Source: Prasinococcaceae sp. CCMP 1430 (lineage: Eukaryota > Prasinodermophyta > Palmophyllophyceae > Prasinococcales > Prasinococcaceae). Taken from it: a DNA stretch of 64,000 nucleotides. This document shows, piece by piece, positions 1 to 9,040 of this stretch (its first letter is position 1; every line of letters starts with the position of its first letter). The notes beneath the pieces are model-generated. The model was not told where the DNA came from. It saw only the letters and a list, made by a program, of their open reading frames with translations, and made no database searches. The stretch is taken from positions 225,597 to 289,596 of the forward strand of contig RQSC01000014.1 in assembly GCA_013416795.1 (NCBI GenBank). The letters are read 5' to 3'. The translations under genes were made by a program, and so were the position numbers.

Positions 1-275
1 CGCCGCGCGAGCGGCGTGCGCGCGCGCGGTTTGGGGTTGGGGCGCAGCTTGGGGCTGGCGCCGCTCAGCGAGGGGGCTGCGCGCGCGCGGGCCCGCCAGC
101 CCCTGCCCCGAGGAAGACCAGGGGTTTAGCCGTTTCGAGGCTAGGCGGGGCGTTGAGAAGGCGCGCCACGCAACCCCCCCACCCCCACCCACCCCACCCC
201 ACACGCCCTTTTCGCGCTCTGAGGCGGCGCTGACAACCTGCGCGGTCCACGCCCGTGCCCTGAGCGCGCGCGCAG
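1..275. other. Intron / upstream part of psaF
   Basis: No coding exon can be assigned with confidence. The segment ends in the psaF splice acceptor (CAG at 273-275) and holds a C-rich CCCACCC-type tract around 174-202. The first psaF exon is probably left of the window. Confidence 0.5.
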
Positions 276-725
276 AAGTTCGAGAAGGGCATGAACAAGC
301 GCATCAAGGGCCTCAAGCGCCGCCAGAAGACCTTCGAGAAGGGCAGCGCTCCGTACGTGGCGATCGGCGACACCATCGCCAAGGCGAAGGCCCGCACGGC
401 GGCATACAAGAACAGCAACCTGCTCTGCGGCGCTGATGGCTACCCCCACCTCATCGTGGACGGCAACCTGGAGCACCTCGGCGAGTTCGTCTTCCCGGGC
501 CTGGGCTTCCTGTACATCTCCGGCTGGATCGGCTGGGTCGGCCGCAAGTACCTCATCGACGCGAAGGCTCAGGCCAAGCCCACCGACGCCGAGATCATCA
601 TCGACGTGCCCAAGGCGCTCGGCATCATGTTCGCGGGCTGGTCGTGGCCGGCGCTCGCGCTCACCGAGCTGCGCCAGGGCGAGCTGCTGGCGCCGGCGGA
701 CGAGGTGACCGTGTCGCCGCGCTAA
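276..725 (+). CDS. psaF: Photosystem I reaction centre subunit III (PsaF), 3' exon
   Basis: PsaF is the lumen-exposed PSI subunit that docks plastocyanin or cytochrome c6. This exon follows a CAG acceptor at 273-275 and encodes the mature protein from the Lys-rich helix (RIKGLKRRQKTFEKG) through LLCGADGYPHLIVDG, the membrane segment FLYISGWIGWVGRKYL, PTDAEIIIDVPKAL and the family C-terminus VSPR. The transit peptide and the first residues of the mature protein must lie on an exon left of, or within, bases 1-275, so the gene is partial here. Many red-lineage plastids keep psaF in the plastid, whereas a nuclear intron-bearing copy is normal for green algae and plants. GWIGWVGR resembles land-plant PsaF and the VSPR end resembles Chlamydomonas. 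It converges with the CTF18 gene 144 bases downstream. Confidence 0.93.
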   Translation, partial: KFEKGMNKRIKGLKRRQKTFEKGSAPYVAIGDTIAKAKARTAAYKNSNLLCGADGYPHLIVDGNLEHLGEFVFPGLGFLYISGWIGWVGRKYLIDAKAQAKPTDAEIIIDVPKALGIMFAGWSWPALALTELRQGELLAPADEVTVSPR

Positions 726-869
726 GCAGTGCCCGGCGTGCGCGCGCGATGTGTAAGTGCGAGTCGCGCCGCACGGGAAGTGCCCGCGCTTGTTTACCGT
801 GCGTGGTCCCTCCGGTGCACTTACTTACACTCACATGGGTGAGGGATCGGCCGCGCGGCCGGGCGCTTC

Positions 870-3626
870 TCACATGCACAGCAGCAGGTCGGCCACCGAG
901 ATGGGCCTGCGCACCGCGTTGGTGAAGCCCTCGTTGTACTTGAAGAGAACGGGGCGGTCCTCGGCGTTGCTCTTGCCCGTGCGCTCGCGCGCGGCGGTCC
1001 TGTGCTTCGCCTTGATCTTCTTGTACTTGTCCACCACCGCCATCGCCGCGGCCTCGCTGGCGCGCTTGGCCTCCTCCGTCGGGCGCGCGTCGCCCTGGGG
1101 GGACGCCTCGGCAGGGTCGCCATCGACGGCATCGGCGCTCGCGGCGAGCGCGCTCCTCGTGATCGCCTCCCTGTTGGCCTCGGCCTGCAGAGCGCGGCAC
1201 ACGGGGGCCGACAGCGAGCGCACGCCTCCGGGCGGCTTGCCCTCGAAGGTGCACAGCTCCCTGAGCGGCGGGCGCATCTCCATCGGGCCGGAGTCGAGCA
1301 ATTCGCCGCCGCCGGCGCGCGCGACGGGCCTGTACGACAGCCCGTAGGCGAGCATCACGCCCACGAGGTCTCCCACTGCATCGCCGTGCTCCGAGTTGCG
1401 CACGTGCCTGCCGAAGGCGTTGGGCGCCAGCTTCGGATTGGAGATGCGCAGCAGCGAGGACGCGTACTCCGTCTGCAGCGCCGTCGTGCACCCCGCGCCG
1501 ACGGCGCTCTGCAGCGCCGGCGAGATGCCCTGCCGCCACTCCGCGAGATTCGCGCCCGTCTCGGCCGCGCCGCGTCGCATCGCAGCCTGCGCCGTCGGCC
1601 AGCGCGGCCGCGCGCGATCCGAGCCGGCGATCGCCTTGTGCACGCCCAGCGTGGCGGCGGGCATGTAGCGCAGCGCCGAGTAGAAGCCACGCTTGCGCGC
1701 CGTGCCGGCGAGCTCGTCGCCATACGAGGCCCACTCAGCGGCCTGCGCCGAGCGCTTAAGGTCGGCATCTCGGAGGGGGTAGGCCTCGAGGTTCTCCATC
1801 AGCCCCGCTAGCACGAGTTCGGCGTCGGCGTCCTCGACGGCGCTGTAGATCGCGTCGAACTCGGCGCGCCTAGCGCGTTGCTTGTGCCCGGAGGTGCTGA
1901 AGCGCTGCCCAGGGCCCTCGCCCGACACTCGCCGCCGCCTGCGGAACTCGGGCGACTGCAGCAGCCTCGACCAGAGCTCGAAGAGGCTCTTCGTGCGGTC
2001 CTTGCGCCCGATGGGGAGGCTCTGGACGTCGTAGAGCTTGAGGCACTCCTTGCGCGCCTTCGCGAACTGCAGCGTGTTCAGACACGATCGCACGTCGCCT
2101 TCAGCCTTCTCGGCGAGCGCGTGCAGCGCGCGCTTGTCCGCGAGGAAGCCCTCTTGGCGGCAAATGTAGTTGAGGCGCGGCACCAGCGCCGACGCCGGCG
2201 GCGCGTCGAAGCGCAGCACCAGCGCCTGCTCGCGCAGCCGGCGGATGGACGGGGCGTACAGGTCGTTGCAGATGCAGACGATCGGGCGCATGAGCTTCTG
2301 CTCCTTCTTTCTCCTCTTTTGCCCCCCACCATCCTGGCCGTCGCCCCCCTCGCCGTCCTCCGGCGGGGGGGCGTCCTTCGCGCCCTTCTTGGCCGCGCCC
2401 GCATTGATGATCTTCAGGAGGGCGTCCACGGCGCCGCGGCCCTCCGGCCCACCGACCAGACCGTCGATCTCGTCGATGACCACGCAGTTGGGCCGCTGCC
2501 TCTCGCCCTTCTTGGCCATCACGCTCTGCATCTGCACTGCGTCGGTGACGCGCTTCTTGAGGGCCGACGCCTGGCGCTCGTCGGACGCGTTGATCTCCAC
2601 CACGCGGTAGCCGCAGTGCGAGGCCGCCACGTTGGCCAGCGTGGTCTTGCCAAGTCCGGGCGCGCCGCAGAGGAGCACCACTTTGACCTCGGGACGGTTA
2701 TCATCACCCTGCGCGCCCGCCGCGGGCGGCGGTGGGGCAGGCGCGCCGCCGTCCTGCTCACCGCCCGCGCGCGCGCCCGTGCATCGGGACCAGCTGCTCA
2801 GCCAGCGCAGCAGCTCTCGGTTGCCACGCTCGTCGCTGAGCAGCTCGGTGAAAGACTGGGGCGCGTACTTGTCTACCCACAGTCGGGCAGGCGCGTCGCT
2901 CGCCGCGCTCGAACGCTGGGCTGCCGTGCCTCCGTTCGCGCCGGCCCCCGCCTCTGCCGCCTCCAGGCGTCTGTCGACTTCCCCCTTCCGACGGCTCAAC
3001 TTCTCCGCTTGGGCCTCGTCGACCTGGAGCAGCAGCTCGCTCAGCGGAACGCCGAGCAGCGCCCTCCCCCGAGAGGCGCCCTCGGGCGCGGCTGGGGGCG
3101 GCGGCGCGGCCAGCGCAGCGTCCTGGCCGACATACGCGCGCTCGCCCGACGGTGCTGTCACTTCCATCATGCCGCCCTCGACGTGCGCGGCGATGGCGCG
3201 CACGGGCTGCAGCGCGCGCCTGAACGCGCTCGCGTCCTCCTCCTCCTCCTCTGTGTCGATCACCTGGGGCGGCTGTTCCGGCTCGTCTTCCGGTCCAGAC
3301 TGTCCCTCCTCGTCCTGATTCTCCTTCTGCGTATCCTCCGAGCGCGCGCGCTTCGCATGCCCCGCGACGAGTGCGTCCGCGCCGTTCGCCGGCCGCTTGC
3401 GCTGCGCCTCCTCCTGCCCGCCGCCGGCCGTCCCGCGACGCCCCTGCTGCCCCTGTTGCTGCTGCTGCTGCTGCTGCTGAGCGCCGCCGATCTCGCCCTC
3501 GTCGTCGTCGGGCGGCATCTGCGGCGGATCTTCCTCCTGCTGCATGGCCTCCATCTCGAGCATCGCCTCCAGCTCGTCGGGGTCGTCGCCCAGCATGTCC
3601 ATGCCGTCGAATCCGTCGCCGTCCAT
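870..3626 (-). CDS. CTF18: CTF18-type alternative clamp loader (AAA+ ATPase)
   Basis: Large subunit of the Ctf18-RFC complex, which loads PCNA during replication and supports sister-chromatid cohesion and checkpoint signalling in the nucleus. The single-exon frame gives 918 residues. The N-terminus is acidic with a glutamine run (CAG/CTG repeat, 3450-3480). LWVDKYAPQSF near residue 245 is the classic RFC/CTF18 entry motif. It is followed by Walker A GAPGLGKTT (about 320), Walker B VVIDEIDG (about 380), the sensor region CICNDLYAPSIRRLR and the lid VRSCLNTLQF. The C-terminus FKYNEGFTNAVRRPISVADLL matches the conserved tail by which Ctf18 binds Dcc1-Ctf8. The start at MDGDGFDG is the first ATG before the acidic region. 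Its promoter is shared head-to-head with RNASEH2C, 364 bases away. RFC1 is excluded because there is no BRCT domain and the tail is CTF18-specific. Confidence 0.92.
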   Translation of the reverse strand: MDGDGFDGMDMLGDDPDELEAMLEMEAMQQEEDPPQMPPDDDEGEIGGAQQQQQQQQQGQQGRRGTAGGGQEEAQRKRPANGADALVAGHAKRARSEDTQKENQDEEGQSGPEDEPEQPPQVIDTEEEEEDASAFRRALQPVRAIAAHVEGGMMEVTAPSGERAYVGQDAALAAPPPPAAPEGASRGRALLGVPLSELLLQVDEAQAEKLSRRKGEVDRRLEAAEAGAGANGGTAAQRSSAASDAPARLWVDKYAPQSFTELLSDERGNRELLRWLSSWSRCTGARAGGEQDGGAPAPPPPAAGAQGDDNRPEVKVVLLCGAPGLGKTTLANVAASHCGYRVVEINASDERQASALKKRVTDAVQMQSVMAKKGERQRPNCVVIDEIDGLVGGPEGRGAVDALLKIINAGAAKKGAKDAPPPEDGEGGDGQDGGGQKRRKKEQKLMRPIVCICNDLYAPSIRRLREQALVLRFDAPPASALVPRLNYICRQEGFLADKRALHALAEKAEGDVRSCLNTLQFAKARKECLKLYDVQSLPIGRKDRTKSLFELWSRLLQSPEFRRRRRVSGEGPGQRFSTSGHKQRARRAEFDAIYSAVEDADAELVLAGLMENLEAYPLRDADLKRSAQAAEWASYGDELAGTARKRGFYSALRYMPAATLGVHKAIAGSDRARPRWPTAQAAMRRGAAETGANLAEWRQGISPALQSAVGAGCTTALQTEYASSLLRISNPKLAPNAFGRHVRNSEHGDAVGDLVGVMLAYGLSYRPVARAGGGELLDSGPMEMRPPLRELCTFEGKPPGGVRSLSAPVCRALQAEANREAITRSALAASADAVDGDPAEASPQGDARPTEEAKRASEAAAMAVVDKYKKIKAKHRTAARERTGKSNAEDRPVLFKYNEGFTNAVRRPISVADLLLCM

Positions 3627-3990
3627 CGCGCGCCGCGCCGCCGCCGCCGCGGGCGGGCCGGGGCTCCCGGAGCGCGCCCGCGCGCGCGCGCGCGCGCATT
3701 TCGCGCGCGCGCCCCCGCCATCGCCCGCCATTGGCTCGGCGCGTCGCCATCGCCATTGCCATTGCCATCGCCGCCCTCCGATCCGCTTTTCGAACTCGGC
3801 CCGCTCCCTTTTTTCGAACCGAAACGCGCGCCTCCATGGGACGCAGCTGACTGATGCTGATTGGCGCGCGCGGAGCGGGCGCGGGCGCCAGAGGGAGCGC
3901 GAGGGCGGGAGGGCGGAAGCAGGTGCAGCCGCGGCGCCGAAGCCGGGGGGGGGGGAAGGAGGGTGTGGGGGGGGGACGCGTGGGGGAGAG
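3627..3990. promoter_or_regulatory. Bidirectional promoter region, CTF18 / RNASEH2C
   Basis: This 364-base region lies between divergent start codons. It holds a long alternating CG run (about 3678-3710), repeats of the type GCCATTGCCATTGCCATCG (3748-3772), a T6 tract (about 3809) and a G-rich stretch just before the RNASEH2C start. No TATA box is evident. The regulatory role is inferred from position. Confidence 0.5.
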
Positions 3991-4452
3991 ATGGCGGGAG
4001 GGGGCGCGAGCGCGGGTGCGGGCGGGCTGCCTGCGCGCAGGGTGCAGCTGCTGCCGGCGGCGGTGGAGCACAACGGCGCGGCGGCGGTCGAGCGGTACTT
4101 CGAGCCGATCGTGCGGGAGGCGCGAGAGGGGGAGGGCGGGCGCGTGCTCGCCGGCGCGCTGCGCGGGCGGAAGCTGGAGGGCGTCGAGGCCGAGCTGCCT
4201 GACGGCTTCTCGGGCGTCGTGGTGCAGAACTTCGGCCCGCCGGGCGGAGCGCCGCGCTGGCGGCGGCGCGCGGCGTTCGAGTCGATGCGCGTGTGGCGCG
4301 TCGAGGTGGCGCCCGACGCAGAGGGCGACGGCATGCTGCGCGCGCTCGGCTCGCTCGCCGCGGCGCGAGCGATCGCCAAGCCAGTCGACAGCGCGCGGAT
4401 AGAGAGGGCCGTCGAGGACATGCGCGAGAACAAGCGCCCGCGCGCGGCGTGA
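3991..4452 (+). CDS. RNASEH2C: Ribonuclease H2 subunit C
   Basis: Accessory subunit of the heterotrimeric RNase H2, which removes ribonucleotides misincorporated in DNA and resolves RNA:DNA hybrids in the nucleus. The 153-residue product has the family pattern: VQLLPAAVEHNG at the start, YFEPIVREA, the strand RVLAGALRGRKLEGVEAELP, then GFSGVVVQ and the late aromatic/valine strand MRVWRVEVAPDAEG. Length fits short RNASEH2C orthologues. The chosen ATG is the first one before the conserved block, and the G-rich leader upstream has no competing ATG in frame. It is head-to-head with CTF18, so two replication-linked genes may be co-regulated. Confidence 0.85.
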   Translation: MAGGGASAGAGGLPARRVQLLPAAVEHNGAAAVERYFEPIVREAREGEGGRVLAGALRGRKLEGVEAELPDGFSGVVVQNFGPPGGAPRWRRRAAFESMRVWRVEVAPDAEGDGMLRALGSLAAARAIAKPVDSARIERAVEDMRENKRPRAA

Positions 4453-4506
4453 GCGCGTGAGCGCTCGTGGCCACCGCTCCGACGAAACGAAACAATACAG
4501 GTATAA

Positions 4507-5460
4507 TTAGTACACAGCGGCTCTGGCTCTGGCAGCAGCAGCGGCCGCGGCGCGAGCGCCCGGAGTGCCGTCACCATCGCCGCGGTCATCGCCATCGCCG
4601 TCGGGGGCTGGCAGCGCGCCCGCCGGCGGCGGCAGCCCCGCCTGGGTGAGCGCAAGGTCCACGACCTTGATGAGCGCCGCGCCGCCAACCACCTGCCCGA
4701 TGTACGTCCCCCGACCCGGCCGCACCAACGTGCCCAGGCCTGCGCCCAGCGCGTAACCCGCCAGCTCGCCGGCCGCCATGATCACGTTGCGTAGCGTGCG
4801 CAGCGCGTACGCAAGCGCGCGACGGCGCGCGGGCAACGAGGAGCGCAGCAGGTCGAGCGTGTCCAGCGACTGCGCCACTGTCCAACCCGCCAGCACGCCG
4901 AGCGACTGACCCCTCGCGACGGTGGGCACCATGTCCATGGCGACGCTCAGGCGACGCCCGCCGCCAGCGCGCGCCGCCTTGCGCAAGGCTGATGCGCCGA
5001 AGTCCTGCGGGGAGACACCGTGTCAGAACAGTCTCTAGTCGCGCACGCTGGACGCACCGCGGTGCCGACGCCGACGCAGCGCACAAGAGCCCGCACCTTT
5101 GTCAGCTTCCACGCCAGCTCCGGCCTGAGGATCCTCTCCGCGACGCGCTCGAACACACGGCGCAGCGTGACCGTCGTCCACTCGCGCAGGACGACCTTGG
5201 TGACAACGGGAAGAATGGCAGTCACGTCTGGGAAGGGGGGCAGGGGCGGCGGCTCCGTGTCGTTCGCCTCGGCCTCCTCGGTCTGCCTCTGCGCGGCAGG
5301 GGCGGGGGGCAAGCGTGCAGGAGCGCGCAAGAGAGAGAGAGAGAGAGGCGAGGGCGCACGGGACGAGTGCGTGCGACGATGACAGGGCATGCCGTCGCAC
5401 CGCAACGTGCGCGAACCGTCAGCACGACAGCGAGACGCGACTGGTGTGTGCGGGGATGCG

Positions 5461-5511
<51 letters not shown>

Positions 5512-6192
5512 TGGGGGGGGGCCCCCCCCCCCCCCCCCCCCCGCGCGCGCGCTTCGACGCACTTTGACCTCGTCCGACCACTGCTGGAGCTTCGGCGAGA
5601 ACTGCAGCGCCGCCGCTCGCATGATGCTCAGGCTCATGTCGCGGCGATTCAACCATGAGACGAGGGAGTGCTGCACGATGGGATAGTGCTTGCTGCTGCC
5701 CTTCAGCGAGGTCGAAGCCGCAAAACCCACGCTCGCCTCGGCGAGCATGAGGCCGCGCCCGAAAGTGTGGGGCGTAATCGCAGTGGCGGCGGCCGCGGCG
5801 GCCGCCGCGGCGGCGGCGGTGGCAGCAGTCCCAACCATTGGCCCTGCGCGCGTGGACGCGCCCGCCAGCGAGGCCGCCGAAGAGGCCGCGGGTGCCGTCA
5901 GCATGCCGGCCGTGCCGCCGCGTCCGGGCGGACGGGTCGAGCACGCGTTCGCGCGCACGCGCGTGCCTGCTCGCGGCCGCTCTGAGGTCGCCTGCCGGGC
6001 GCGGTTGCGCGCGGTGGAGCGGCCGTCGGCGGCCTGCCTGCGTCCCTCGATCAGCTCGGTGGAGCGCACGCAGGAGGTGGGTGGAGGCGCGGGAGTGCCG
6101 CGCACGGGGCGGGGGGAGAGTGCGCGCACTGTGGGGTGCGCAGGCGCGGCTGCTGCGCGCCATTCGAGGCGCAGCAGCATCGATAATTTCAT
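4507..6192 (-). CDS. Unrecognised 439-aa protein, three exons, probable organelle membrane protein
   Basis: I do not recognise the family. Exons are 6192-5563, 5288-5097 and 5004-4507, all phase 0, with donors GTGCGT and GTGCGG and CAG acceptors. The first exon encodes a long Arg/Ala/Ser-rich leader (about 150 residues) with a poly-alanine stretch that looks like a targeting sequence, then a conserved-looking block (YPIVQHSLVSWLNRRDMSLS). Exons 2-3 encode amphipathic and hydrophobic helices (DVTAILPVVTKVVLREWTTV; AGYALGAGLGTLV; IGQVVGGAALIKVVDLAL), followed by an Asp/Gly-rich tail. Glycine-rich helices suggest a membrane-associated protein of mitochondrion or plastid. Intron 1 contains the huge poly-C/poly-G tract at 5461-5542. 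The start could also be the in-frame ATG at 6180. Confidence 0.6.
5461..5542. repeat. C51-T-G9-C21 homopolymer tract inside an intron
   Basis: A run of 51 C is followed by T, 9 G and 21 C. It lies in intron 1 of the three-exon gene 4507-6192, so the transcript carries long G runs able to form G-quadruplexes. Its exact length is unlikely to be assembled correctly. Confidence 0.9.
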
Positions 6193-6268
6193 CAGAGTCG
6201 CCCTTTCCAGGCGCAATTCTGTCTTATTCTCGCCCGGGGAGCTCAACTCACGCGGCTACAGTTTGGAC

Positions 6269-7420
6269 CTACTCCAGGGCGTCCAGCCATTCGAGCAGCT
6301 TGGCATTCGTCTCCTCCGGCGCGTCATCGAACGGGCAGTGGTTGGCGTCCACTGTGGTGTACGTCGCCGCCGGCCTGCGCGCGGGCAGAGTCGCGAAGAA
6401 CTGGCCGACCGGCCCATCCGGCGGTGTGATGGTGTCCGAGCGGCCGTACAGGACGAGCAGCGGCAGCTCCTCGGGCATCTTAGCGACGCACGCCTGCGGC
6501 GTCGGTCCCGGCGGGCCCGTCAGGATGCTGACGAAGGCGTCCAAGGCACCCTCGTCCTCCGCGCAGCGCGTGATGATGCGCACAAGCTCTTCGTCGGCAC
6601 GGCTTGTGTTGACATAGACGGCCCCGAGAGCGCCAGCTACCGACTCGGCCGTGCGGACTTTTTCAAAGATGTAGCGCGCGAAAGGCCTGAGCTTGAGCAG
6701 GGCGTCCAGGAGGAGAAAGATTGGCGCGACGAGAGTGAGCCGCAGGTCCCTCTCCCCCGATTCGCCCTGCCTGTTGAGCACCGCCTTGTTGTTCAGGCCA
6801 CCGGCGCAGTTGAACAAAACCACCCCTGAAAACACCTCGGGGCGCTCGGCCGCCGCGCACAGCGTGCTGAGCGAGCCCAGGCTGTTGCCACACACGATGG
6901 CGCGGTCGGCGTCAACCACTTCCGACACGAAGTCTGATATTTGCTCCCCCCACAGCTCAATCTCGTACTGCACGCGCGGCTTCTCGGAGCGGCCAAGGCC
7001 GAGCAGGTCCACGGCATACACGTCTCGTCCGGTGGCAGCGATCGCGCCTATGTTGTCGCGGAAGTGGCCCACCGCGCCGCCGAAACCGTGCACGAGCACG
7101 ACAGGCGGCTTACCGCCCCCGTTCCCTCGGCGCCCGTCCAACCGCGCGTAGTTGACCCGGTGGCCGCGCCACTCCCACGACTCGTACGCGCCGTCCTCGG
7201 TGAGCTCGAAGCCTCGCGAGGGAGCCGCCGCCGCCGCCGCCGCCGCCACCCGCCGCCGCGACCGCCCCCGCCCCACGCGCAACGCGGCGCGCGGCGCGGC
7301 CAGTGCGGGGTCCAACCCCGCCGCGACCGCCGCCGCCGCCGCCATCCCCCCTTGCCTAACCCCTTCTCCCCGCCGCCGCACCAGCGCGCCGCAGTGGCGC
7401 GCCGCAGCGCGCGCACACAT
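6269..7420 (-). CDS. Plastid-type alpha/beta-hydrolase (pheophytinase-like family)
   Basis: A 383-residue single-exon protein. The first ~70 residues are Ala/Arg-rich with little acidity, like a green-algal transit peptide (MCARAAARHCGALVRRR). The hydrolase core starts at VVLVHGFGGAVGHFRDN, the oxyanion HGFGG motif. The nucleophile elbow is CGNSLGS (Ser about 180), the acid is probably Asp in LYGRSD (about 325) and the histidine is in DANHCPF (about 359), so the triad is intact. HGFGG..HFRDNI with GNSLG is typical of the plant/algal chloroplast group that includes pheophytinase and related esterases. Which substrate it takes cannot be told. The ATG at 7345 is an alternative start. It is divergent from FRA10AC1 with a 217-base shared upstream region. 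Confidence 0.8.
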   Translation of the reverse strand: MCARAAARHCGALVRRRGEGVRQGGMAAAAAVAAGLDPALAAPRAALRVGRGRSRRRVAAAAAAAAPSRGFELTEDGAYESWEWRGHRVNYARLDGRRGNGGGKPPVVLVHGFGGAVGHFRDNIGAIAATGRDVYAVDLLGLGRSEKPRVQYEIELWGEQISDFVSEVVDADRAIVCGNSLGSLSTLCAAAERPEVFSGVVLFNCAGGLNNKAVLNRQGESGERDLRLTLVAPIFLLLDALLKLRPFARYIFEKVRTAESVAGALGAVYVNTSRADEELVRIITRCAEDEGALDAFVSILTGPPGPTPQACVAKMPEELPLLVLYGRSDTITPPDGPVGQFFATLPARRPAATYTTVDANHCPFDDAPEETNAKLLEWLDALE

Positions 7421-7637
7421 CTTATCCTCTTCTGAGCCCAACCAGCACCGGGACAGTCTCGGGTGCGCCGCAGTAGGTCAAAATGCATCTGGCCACTTTT
7501 GACCTTGTTTTTAGAGGCGCATGCGAAGTCGTCTCCACCCGCCAAACGGTCTGGCGGGAAGGCCGGCGCGAGCAGGCCAGCGGTGAACGCCGCGGGCGCC
7601 AGAGCGGCCGCGGGGCGCGCGCCCGGCCTCGGCGGCG
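7421..7637. promoter_or_regulatory. Bidirectional promoter region, hydrolase / FRA10AC1
   Basis: A 217-base divergent region carrying the 13-mer TCAAAATGCATCT at 7478-7490. The same 13-mer recurs at 19304-19316, also between divergent genes. The AT-richer stretch 7477-7515 stands out from its GC-rich surroundings. Promoter role is inferred. Confidence 0.5.
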
Positions 7638-8606
7638 ATGACATGGGGGGGCTCGCTTGGGGCACTGCCGCCGCGCGAGCGGCACGCCGCGCTGCTCGCG
7701 GCGCTGCCGCGACAGCCGCCCAAGCGGACGCTCACCGACGCCGACCTCGTGCGCGAGACGTACCGCTTCCTGCGCTCGGCCGGCGACGACGCGGACGCTG
7801 CCAGGCAGGGCGTGTCCGTCGCGGCGCTCGCGACCGCCTACTACGCGAGGCTCCATCGCGAGTACGTCATCGCTGACCTCTCGGCAGCGGCGGAGGGCCG
7901 CGTGGGCATGCGCTGGCGCACGGAGGGGGAGGTGCGAGAAGGCCGCGGACAGTTCACGTGTGGCGTGCGTGGATGCTACGCGCCGGGCCCGCACGCGGAC
8001 GTGCGGGGGAGCGGGCGCTCGCGCGCTGTCCTCCGCTCGTACGAGCTTCACTTTCAGTACCGCGAGGCCGACGTCGACAAGGAGGCGCTCGTCAAGCTGC
8101 GCTGCTGCGAGCGCTGCTCTACGCGTCTTGCCCAGGCACGGCGCAGGGAAGCGCGCCGAGCCTCGCGGAGAAGCAGTCGCGGGGAGAGGGAGCTGAGAGA
8201 AACGGCGGCAGCTCCCGGCGGTGACGCTAATGCAGGGGAGGGCGCGGGCAGAGGCTCGAGCGCGGGCGGCGCGAAGGCCAGCCTTGGTGAAAACCTCGTG
8301 CGCACAAATGAGACGCTAGCAATACCGGCATCCATCCCGCTGCTCGGCTCCGCGCATGCGGACGCCAGGAAGCGCCAGCGTGGAGACATCTGCGGCGGGT
8401 CGACCGGGGGCGGCCGGAAGCACGCGCGCACGGAGGGGGCCGAGGGCGACAGCTCCCAGGCACGGGCCGCTGCGCCCGCGGGGGCGGACAGCGCTCCGCC
8501 GCGACCACCAGTGCCTGCGAGCGCGCACGTCCACCGACCAGGTGGGGCCGCCGCCCGAGAGGCCGAGGAGGCCGCCGAGCAGCTGCTGCGCGAGATGTTC
8601 GAGTGA
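7638..8606 (+). CDS. FRA10AC1: FRA10AC1 family protein
   Basis: Human FRA10AC1 is a nuclear, spliceosome-associated protein. The 322-residue product has the conserved N-terminal domain: LVRETYRFLRS, YYARLHREYVIADLS, the signature GRVGMRWRTEGEVREGRGQF followed by TCGVRGC, YELHFQYREADVDKEALVKLRCCERCSTRL with paired cysteines that probably bind zinc, then a basic RRREARR segment. The remaining ~150 residues are a low-complexity Gly/Ala/Ser/Arg tail. It ends in a short acidic helix (EAEEAAEQLLREMFE). No introns. The start is the first ATG, 40-odd residues before the conserved block, as in relatives. Confidence 0.87.
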   Translation: MTWGGSLGALPPRERHAALLAALPRQPPKRTLTDADLVRETYRFLRSAGDDADAARQGVSVAALATAYYARLHREYVIADLSAAAEGRVGMRWRTEGEVREGRGQFTCGVRGCYAPGPHADVRGSGRSRAVLRSYELHFQYREADVDKEALVKLRCCERCSTRLAQARRREARRASRRSSRGERELRETAAAPGGDANAGEGAGRGSSAGGAKASLGENLVRTNETLAIPASIPLLGSAHADARKRQRGDICGGSTGGGRKHARTEGAEGDSSQARAAAPAGADSAPPRPPVPASAHVHRPGGAAAREAEEAAEQLLREMFE

Positions 8607-9040
8607 CGCGCCCCCGAGCGCGCTGCCTGCGCTGCCGCTCGCTCTAAACCCTGAACCCTAATTATCGCTTCTTCAAAACAACTGGTCGTGAACGTTCCAC
8701 CCTTCCAACCTTGGATCCCCAGACCCGGACCGCCCAGAGGCCCCGCAGAGCAGTTCGCAGGCTGCGTTCCCCGCGCAACCGCCGAACAGAGAGGGAGGGG
8801 GCGGCGAGCGGGCGAGCGCAGCGCTGGGTACCGGCCGGCGGGTGGGCAGGGGTTCGAGGCGGCGGGATGGGCGAGGGATGCCATAGGGCGCTGCTCGCAC
8901 GCGGAGCCCCGCGAGGGCGGGTGGGGCAGCGAGTTGGCGAGCGAGAGAGCGCGCGTGCGGATGCGCTCGCGGGAGCGGGCGTGGGTGCTCCGGACGACTG
9001 TGAAGGGCAGCGAGCCGGGCGGGCGGGGGGAACGCGGGGC
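8607..9040. other. Intergenic region between FRA10AC1 and prolyl 4-hydroxylase
   Basis: 434 bases without a supported gene. The 5' part holds a telomere-like/telobox sequence TAAACCCTGAACCCTAA (8645-8661), followed by an AT-richer patch (8655-8705). The rest is GC-rich leader/promoter for the downstream gene. Confidence 0.5.

Noticed and set aside
1878-3854. Long open frame on + opposite CTF18
   Set aside because: Codon shadow of the GC-rich CTF18 gene; Arg/Leu-rich product with no domain, and the opposite strand is unmistakably CTF18.
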